From positions 81,914 to 145,913 of the forward strand of contig NZ_VITY01000021.1 of NCBI RefSeq assembly GCF_007993935.1: a DNA stretch of 64,000 nucleotides, in the 5' to 3' direction. This DNA comes from Bradyrhizobium macuxiense. GTDB taxonomy: Bacteria; Pseudomonadota; Alphaproteobacteria; Rhizobiales; Xanthobacteraceae. Both the position numbers and the translations under genes were made by a program. Below the pieces are notes generated by a model. It ran no database searches and was not told the origin of the DNA. It saw only the letters and a program-made list of their open reading frames with translations. Below are positions 58,780-64,000 of this stretch, one piece after another. Each line of letters opens with the position of its first letter. The first letter of the stretch is position 1.

Positions 58780-59952
58780 ATGAATTCGCGGCGGGTGCGG
58801 GCGGCAGCGTTGAGCGGGACGGTCGTTCTGTCAGGCTGTCTTGTCTCATGGTTTGCGGCGTTCGGTTCGGCTGGCATCGAGAAGATCGGTGCGTCAGTCA
58901 CCGATGCGTCGGTCACCGGTGCATCAGTTGATGATTCCCGTGCACCTGAAGTCGTCGCCGATGCCGTATCGGCGACATCACCAGCAACTGCCACGTCGAA
59001 CGCTGCCGTCGACGGCCCTCATGCACCGACCATGAGCGAACAGGAAGCGGTGGCGACCGCCGATGCTGCGCCGGCCGTGCACGAGGCGGAACCTGTCGTC
59101 GAGGCCGCGTTGACCGATCCGGCGCTGCCGGCGGACATTCAGCCGCTGCAGGCGCCGGCAGCGAACACGCCGGATCCGGAGCCTCGCGTGGTCAAGCCGG
59201 CGGTGGACTCCGTCGAAATTCTCGACGAGTGCTGGGACGTCAACGCCTGCGTCGATCGCTATCTGTGGGCGCTCTATCAAAGGACGCCCAAGGAAGACAC
59301 CATCAAGGTGCCTGAGCAGAGGCAGGTGACGGTCAAGAGAAAGAAGAAGATGGTGACGGTCACCAGAACCTTCACCAGGCTCGTCGATGAGGATTTCGCC
59401 TGGAAGGACACCAAGGCGGCCGAAAGAGCCGGCATGCCGATGATGGACTACGTCATGGGAGGCGTCGATCGGAGCTTCAAGCTGAAGCTCTTTCATGCGC
59501 TTCTCGCGGCGGAACAGGCCGGACTGTCGCCCGGCATCACCAGCGCCTTCCGCGATGACTACCGCCAGTCGATTGCAAGCGGGCTGAAGGCGGCCAGCAA
59601 CAAGTCGTATCACGGCGGCAGCTTCCGTGGCGGCTACGGCCATGGGCTCGCGGCCGACATCGTCAGCATCGACGGCGCGACACGCGACGACCGTTGGAGA
59701 TCGTCGGAGAGGCTCTGGAAATGGGTCGACGCGCACGGCAAGGAGTTTGGCGTCGCGCGCCCCTATCTCGATTTTGACCCGCCTCATCTGGCGCCGATCG
59801 ATGGCAAGGAATATGCCGCTCACCGCGGTGGCGGCAAGACGCGACAGGCGGCGCTGGATGCGAAGACGCGCAGCCGCCACGCGGCGCGCGTTGGTCACGC
59901 CGCGGCGAAACGCGCAAAGACCGCGAAGTCATCGAAGGTGCGAACGATCTGA
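58780..59952 (+). CDS. exported M15-like D,D-carboxypeptidase domain protein
   Basis: The 390-aa protein has an N-terminal hydrophobic signal (LSGTVVLSGCLVSWFAAFGS, possibly a lipobox), then a long Ala/Val/Pro-rich linker to about residue 140. The M15/VanY-like domain holds PGITSAFRDDYRQSIASGLK, GYGHGLAADIVSI with the HxxxxxxD zinc pair, and LDFDPPHLAPIDG with the second His. It would trim peptidoglycan stem peptides. ATG 58780 has GGAGG upstream. The tail is basic and Ala-rich (RHAARVGHAAAKRAKTAK). Confidence 0.8.
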   Translation: MNSRRVRAAALSGTVVLSGCLVSWFAAFGSAGIEKIGASVTDASVTGASVDDSRAPEVVADAVSATSPATATSNAAVDGPHAPTMSEQEAVATADAAPAVHEAEPVVEAALTDPALPADIQPLQAPAANTPDPEPRVVKPAVDSVEILDECWDVNACVDRYLWALYQRTPKEDTIKVPEQRQVTVKRKKKMVTVTRTFTRLVDEDFAWKDTKAAERAGMPMMDYVMGGVDRSFKLKLFHALLAAEQAGLSPGITSAFRDDYRQSIASGLKAASNKSYHGGSFRGGYGHGLAADIVSIDGATRDDRWRSSERLWKWVDAHGKEFGVARPYLDFDPPHLAPIDGKEYAAHRGGGKTRQAALDAKTRSRHAARVGHAAAKRAKTAKSSKVRTI

Positions 59953-59967
59953 GCGGGATCGCGATGG

Positions 59968-60042
59968 TGCGGATGGTGGGGTAGCCCACCGGAGCGACGC
60001 AAAGCGTGGTCCGATGACGGCTCCAGCGTAACCCACCAGCGT
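59968..60042. repeat. palindromic element, family E
   Basis: GGTGGGGTAGCCCACC near one end and GCGTAACCCACC near the other, with a related hairpin pattern. It lies between the peptidase and HAD genes. Confidence 0.5.
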
Positions 60043-60069
60043 GGTACCCAAAAGTGTTCGCAATAACGC

Positions 60070-60756
60070 TTAAAGCGCGCCGCGCTCCTGCAGCAGCGCC
60101 AGCACCGCGTTGAGGTCGGGCAGCACGGCCGCGCATTTCGCGCGGGTCTCTTCCGTCGGCGGCGCCATATCGGGGACCATCAATGTGATCGCGCCGGCGG
60201 CATGCGCGGCGGCAACGCCGTGGTTGGAATCCTCCACCGCGATGCAGGCTGCCGGCGTCACACCAAGCCGCGCGGCGGCCTTGAGATAGAGCGCCGGGTC
60301 GGGCTTGCCGTGCGTCACGTCATCAAGCGTCAGCAGCGTGTCGAAGCGGTCGCGGATCCCGGCGAGGGTGAGATGGCGCTCGGCGGTACGGCGCGATGAC
60401 GAGGTCACGATCGCGGTCCGGCAGTCGGCGGCGGCAAGGCCGTCGAGCAGCTCGATCGTGCCGGGCTTGAGCGGCAGGCCGGCGTCAAACATGCGGTCGC
60501 GGGTAACGATGAAGGTGCGATTGACCTCGGCAAGCGGAAATGCAGTGCCGTAATGATCGCGCAGCATCGCCTCGCAGACCGGGCCGGGAAGGCCGACCAT
60601 CGAATGGCACAGCGCGACGACATCGTCGGCGTAGCCGCACGCATTCAGTGCCGCCACCAGACTCTCGAAGTAGACCTTCTCTGTGTCGAGCAGCGTGCCG
60701 TCCATGTCGAGCAGGACAGCGTCGACGGACCAGGGTGCGTTCACGTGTATGTTCAC
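60070..60756 (-). CDS. HAD-family hydrolase, phosphatase-like
   Basis: The 228-aa protein has the HAD motifs in order: VLLDMDGTLLDTEKVYFESL (nucleophile DxDGT), TAIVTSSSRR (motif II), KPDPALYLKAAARLG (motif III Lys) and CIAVEDSNHGVAAAHAAGA (motif IV). It is a small phosphatase or beta-phosphoglucomutase-like enzyme; substrate unknown. The GTG at 60756 overlaps the stop of the CWC gene (GTGA), which supports this start. A diverged copy of its 3' end lies at 58367-58416. Confidence 0.82.
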   Translation of the reverse strand: MNIHVNAPWSVDAVLLDMDGTLLDTEKVYFESLVAALNACGYADDVVALCHSMVGLPGPVCEAMLRDHYGTAFPLAEVNRTFIVTRDRMFDAGLPLKPGTIELLDGLAAADCRTAIVTSSSRRTAERHLTLAGIRDRFDTLLTLDDVTHGKPDPALYLKAAARLGVTPAACIAVEDSNHGVAAAHAAGAITLMVPDMAPPTEETRAKCAAVLPDLNAVLALLQERGAL

Positions 60757-60968
60757 TTGCCGGTCACCGCTGCTTGCTGTTCCGCCAGTTTCCGCAAGCA
60801 TGCCGGGCAAAGGCAGTCGGCGCTATCGGTTGGCATTGGCAGGCGAAAGCTCTCGTCGGAGCACCAGCACGAACCCGTGAGCGAGCAGGAAAACTCGCTG
60901 CCGCAGGCCGTGCAGGCGAGCCGGCGTGGTGATGCTTGTTCGGAACGTTCGGTTGACGAGAGGTCCAT
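60753..60968 (-). CDS. cysteine-rich CWC-family protein
   Basis: 71 aa with LACTACGSEFSCSLTGSCWC and DCLCPACLRKLAEQ, the Cys-rich CWC pattern (two zinc knuckles with CWC). No function known; it probably binds zinc. It is translated just before the HAD gene. Confidence 0.75.
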   Translation of the reverse strand: MDLSSTERSEQASPRRLACTACGSEFSCSLTGSCWCSDESFRLPMPTDSADCLCPACLRKLAEQQAAVTGK

Positions 60969-61072
60969 TTCTAACCGCGATTTAATGCACGAATTAATCT
61001 CGGGTTCATCCCGGACCGCGCTATGATGCCGTGTAACAGATATAGCCGGGATAGGCCGTTAAGGGAATTCTG

Positions 61073-62635
61073 ATGGCCCGTGATTCGCAAGCCGCGCTGA
61101 TTGCCCTCAACCGGTTTGGATTTGGCGCCCGCGGCGGGGCGTCCGGCGACTTCATCAACGCAGCCTCCGATCCGCGCGGTTTCGTGCTGGCGGAACTGGC
61201 GCGCCCGAACGGCGCGCTGCTCGAAGTGCCGGGCCTGCTCTCGACGCCAGAGCTCGGCAGGCAGGTGTTCGACTATCAGTTCGAGATCCAGCAGGCGCGC
61301 AACGCCGCGAAAGCGGCGCAGCAAGGCGCGAGCGAGACGCCGCCGCAGGCACCGGACGCGAAGCCACAGCAGCGGCGCAACCTGTCGCTTTCGTCAGCGG
61401 CCAAGGAGATCGCCGGCAAGGATCCGGCGATGCAACCGGCCGACAACGCCAATGGCGCGATGTCGCCGTCCGCGACGATGCAGCCACAAGCCGGTCCGCC
61501 GAAGCCGCCGGCGCCGCCGCTCAACATCATCCAGAAGACGTTCCGCGCCGAGGCGCTGGCGCGGCTGCAGCGCGGCGTGGTCGCCGATTGCGGATTTGTC
61601 GAGCGGCTCGTGGTGTTCTGGTCCAACCACTTCTGCATCTCCGCCAACAAGGGCGCGCTGGCGCGGATGTGGGCCGGCTCGTTCGAACGCGAGGCGATCC
61701 GCCCGCACGTGCTCGGCCGCTTCGGCGACATGCTGAAGGCGGTCGAGCAGCATCCGGCGATGCTGTTCTTCCTCGACAACCAGCAATCGCTCGGGCCGGA
61801 GTCACGCGCCGGCGTCAACCGCAATCGCGGCCTGAACGAGAACCTCGCGCGCGAGATCATGGAGCTGCATACGCTTGGCGTCGGCGGCGGCTACACCCAG
61901 GACGACGTCACGGCGCTGGCGCGCGTCGTCACCGGCTGGACCTTCGCCGGCCGCAAAGGTCAGCTCGGCACACCAGGCAGCTTCGTGTTCAACGCCAATG
62001 CACATCAGCCGGGGCCGCAGCAGGTGCTGGGCAAGACCTATGCGCAGGCCGGCATCGCGCAGGGTGAGGCGGTGCTGTCCGACATTGCGCGGCATCCCTC
62101 GACCGCGAAGTTCATCGCGACCAAGTTCGCGCGCCACTTCGTTGCCGACGATCCGCCGCCGGCACTGGTGGCGAAACTGCAGGATACGTTCACGAAGACC
62201 GACGGCGATCTCAGGACGCTCACCACCGCGCTCGTTCAGTCCAACGAGGCGTGGCAGGCGCCGCTCACGAAGATGCGCTCGCCTTACGAATTTCTGCTCG
62301 CCTCCGGCCGGCTGCTGGCGCGCAACCCGGAGGATCCGGGCCGTTATCTCAACGGCCTCAATTTGCTCGGCCAGCCGCTGTGGTCGCCGGCCGGGCCGAA
62401 CGGCTTCCCGGACACCTCGGCGGCCTGGGCGGCGCCTGAAGGCATCAAGCTCAGGCTCGACATCTCGGCGCAGCTCGCCTCGCAACTCGCCGACCGGTTC
62501 GACCCGCGCGACCTGCTCGAACTCGTTGCCGCGGATGCCGCCGCGCCGGAGACGCGGCGCACCATCGAGCGCGCGGAATCGCGGCAGCAGGCGCTGGCGC
62601 TCCTGTTGATGTCGCCGGAATTCCAGAGGAGATGA
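61073..62635 (+). CDS. DUF1800 family protein
   Basis: The 520-aa protein has the DUF1800 pattern: ALNRFGFGARGG at the start, LVVFWSNHFCISANKG, the RNRGLNENLAREIMELHTLG block, YTQDDVTALARVVTGW and FIATKFARHFVADDPPP. No clear signal peptide. The DUF1800-DUF1501 pair is a conserved gene couple, often found together and thought to act in export or carbohydrate-related processes; the function is not established. Its stop overlaps the next gene start (ATGA). Confidence 0.85.
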   Translation: MARDSQAALIALNRFGFGARGGASGDFINAASDPRGFVLAELARPNGALLEVPGLLSTPELGRQVFDYQFEIQQARNAAKAAQQGASETPPQAPDAKPQQRRNLSLSSAAKEIAGKDPAMQPADNANGAMSPSATMQPQAGPPKPPAPPLNIIQKTFRAEALARLQRGVVADCGFVERLVVFWSNHFCISANKGALARMWAGSFEREAIRPHVLGRFGDMLKAVEQHPAMLFFLDNQQSLGPESRAGVNRNRGLNENLAREIMELHTLGVGGGYTQDDVTALARVVTGWTFAGRKGQLGTPGSFVFNANAHQPGPQQVLGKTYAQAGIAQGEAVLSDIARHPSTAKFIATKFARHFVADDPPPALVAKLQDTFTKTDGDLRTLTTALVQSNEAWQAPLTKMRSPYEFLLASGRLLARNPEDPGRYLNGLNLLGQPLWSPAGPNGFPDTSAAWAAPEGIKLRLDISAQLASQLADRFDPRDLLELVAADAAAPETRRTIERAESRQQALALLLMSPEFQRR

Positions 62636-63861
62636 CGATGGATTGCTCCGAGAGCCTGACGATGCAGGCGACGTCGCGGCGCGCGCTGCTGCTCGGCGGC
62701 GCCTCCTTTGCAGCCTGGGCGTACTTGCCGAAATTCGCGCGCGCCGCCGATGGCCGCGATCCGCGCTTCGTCACCATCATCCTGCGCGGCGCGCTCGACG
62801 GCCTTGCCACTGTCGCGCCGGTCGGCGATCCCGACTATGCCGGCCTGCATGGCGCGATCGCGCTGAGGGCCGATGGACCGAACGCGGCGGTGATGCTGGA
62901 TCAATTCTTCGGCCTGCATCCGGCGATGCCGGAATTCGCGCGGATGTATCGCGCCAAACAGGCCGCGGTGGTGCATGCGGTGGCGACCTCCTATCGCGAC
63001 CGCTCGCATTTCGATGGCCAGGATGTGCTGGAGAGCGGCTTCCCCGGTCCCGGCCGCGTGCAGTCCGGCTGGCTCAACCGCGCGCTGGAAGCATTGCCGA
63101 AGGGCGAGCGGGTAACGAGTGCGCTGGCGGTCGGCCCGACCACGCCGCTGGTGTTGCGCGGCGCAGCGCCGACCGTCGGCTGGGCCCCGACCGCGCTGCC
63201 GCAGGCCGCCGACGACACCGCGATGCGGCTGCTCGATCTCTACCAGCATCGCGATCCGACGTTGGCGAGCGCGCTGACGCAGGGCTTGCAGCTCGAGAAG
63301 CAGGCGCAGGGCGATGAGATGAAGCCGAAGCCCGGCGGCGGCGGCGTGGCGGCGATGCGCCTGGTGGCGCGCGGCGCCGCCAGGCTGATGGCGGCCGATG
63401 ATGGCCCGCGGATCGGCGCGCTCGCCTTCGACGGCTGGGATACCCATGCCAATGAAGGCGGTCCGGTCGGCCGGCTTGCGCAACTGCTCGGCGGTCTTGA
63501 TGGGGCGCTGGCCGAATTCCAGAGCGGTCTCGGCGCGCGCTGGCGCGACACCGTGATCGTGGTCGCCACCGAGTTCGGCCGCACCGCGCGCATCAACGGC
63601 ACCGAAGGCACCGACCACGGCACCGGCACCATCGCGCTGCTCGCCGGCGGCGCGGTCCATGGCGGCCGGATGATCACCGATTGGCCGGGGCTGAAGCCGG
63701 CAAATCTCTACCAGGCCCGCGACCTCGCCCCGACCACTGACCTCCGCGCCGTGATCAAGGGCGTGCTGCACGACCAGTTCGGCCTCGGCGAGCGCGTGCT
63801 GGCGGATACGGTGTTTCCGGACAGCGCGCCGGCGAAGCCGATGAAGGGGCTGGTGGTGTAA
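62632..63861 (+). CDS. DUF1501 family protein, exported (Tat-like signal)
   Basis: The 409-aa protein has an N-terminal TSRRALLLGGASFAAWAYLP, which resembles a twin-arginine signal, then the DUF1501 domain: VTIILRGALDGLATVAPVG, SYRDRSHFDGQDVLESGFPG, GALAFDGWDTHANEGGPVG and VVATEFGRTARINGTEGTDH. The D-x-H/x-x-D pattern at GWDTH and TDHGT may bind metal, as in alkaline phosphatase-like folds. It is translated with DUF1800. Confidence 0.85.
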   Translation: MTMDCSESLTMQATSRRALLLGGASFAAWAYLPKFARAADGRDPRFVTIILRGALDGLATVAPVGDPDYAGLHGAIALRADGPNAAVMLDQFFGLHPAMPEFARMYRAKQAAVVHAVATSYRDRSHFDGQDVLESGFPGPGRVQSGWLNRALEALPKGERVTSALAVGPTTPLVLRGAAPTVGWAPTALPQAADDTAMRLLDLYQHRDPTLASALTQGLQLEKQAQGDEMKPKPGGGGVAAMRLVARGAARLMAADDGPRIGALAFDGWDTHANEGGPVGRLAQLLGGLDGALAEFQSGLGARWRDTVIVVATEFGRTARINGTEGTDHGTGTIALLAGGAVHGGRMITDWPGLKPANLYQARDLAPTTDLRAVIKGVLHDQFGLGERVLADTVFPDSAPAKPMKGLVV

Positions 63862-63917
63862 GCGCCAACCCCAATCGCCGCGTCGTCCCGGCCAAGCGAA
63901 GCGCGAGCCGGCAACTG

Positions 63918-64000
63918 TTATGTTGAAGGAGCCGCCCGATAGGGTTTTCGGTCGCGCATCATCGCGTTGAGGATGGTGAGCAGCTTTCGAGCGACGGCAA
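63918..64000 (-). CDS. 3' end of IS110-like transposase, cut by window edge
   Basis: The complement ends AVARKLLTILNAMMRDRKPY followed by RAAPST and TAA. RKLLTILNAM-RD-KP is typical of the end of IS110/IS1111-type transposases (DEDD active site). The rest lies outside the window, so intact or broken status is unknown. Confidence 0.65.
   Translation of the reverse strand, partial: AVARKLLTILNAMMRDRKPYRAAPST

Overview
The window looks like a chromosome segment of a Bradyrhizobium-type alphaproteobacterium (Nitrobacteraceae). The evidence is high GC with strong third-position G/C bias, Shine-Dalgarno starts, many small exported or one-helix proteins of the kind common in that group, and several families of dispersed palindromic repeats between genes. 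There is no rRNA operon, no intact tRNA and no CRISPR array. Assignments come from reading motifs by eye; no database search was possible.

Layout. 0-15 kb is core-like: a DUF898 membrane protein and an M48 peptidase, a branched-chain amino-acid type binding protein, a LysR regulator, a MerR regulator fused to a P-loop ATPase-like domain, a DUF2927 lipoprotein, an L,D-transpeptidase and a ThDP-dependent enzyme. 15.2-32.7 kb is an accessory island. Its left edge is a 45-nt 3' remnant of tRNA-Val(CAC) next to a tyrosine integrase. Its right edge is a degenerate tRNA-His(GTG) 3' half next to a second, unrelated tyrosine integrase. No intact partner tRNA is visible for either, so the island looks composite.

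The island carries the most interesting locus, a compact minus-strand RiPP operon at 17.4-21.8 kb. It encodes a 57-aa GTG-start precursor peptide whose C-terminus is TSYDRMHHRHSRS. Next come a radical SAM/SPASM enzyme fused to an HExxH domain (the alpha-KG-HExxH peptide hydroxylase type), a UPF0489 protein (the family of peptide arginases that turn Arg into ornithine), a GNAT acetyltransferase and a DUF483-like protein. Junctions overlap or abut. The precursor tail contains three aromatic-x-Arg triplets (YDR, HHR, HSR), which fits three-residue cyclophane formation followed by Arg-to-ornithine conversion and perhaps acylation. A family 2 glycosyltransferase is transcribed divergently. Next to this lies a minus-strand block of exported hydrolases: two S1/P1 nucleases, a DUF3616 protein, a phospholipase D-like protein with a long Lys-rich tail, and an unknown exported protein.

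32.8-64 kb is again core-like: an orphan ParA ATPase behind a perfect 18-bp palindrome, tandem MaoC-fold proteins, NTF2-like proteins, a complete DpnI-type endonuclease with a zinc-ribbon partner, UvrB with long extensions, a flavin monooxygenase/LysR pair, a SCO1-like protein coupled to an MBL hydrolase, a GST, an enoyl-CoA hydratase diverging from a TetR regulator, an adenylate cyclase-TPR protein, an M15 peptidase, a CWC/HAD pair and a DUF1800-DUF1501 pair. Around 55-58.5 kb the DNA is rearranged: about 309 bp of the tetR 3' end is repeated on the far side of the cyclase gene, and a third tetR scrap joined to a HAD-gene scrap lies at 58.4 kb. The window ends inside an IS110-like transposase gene.
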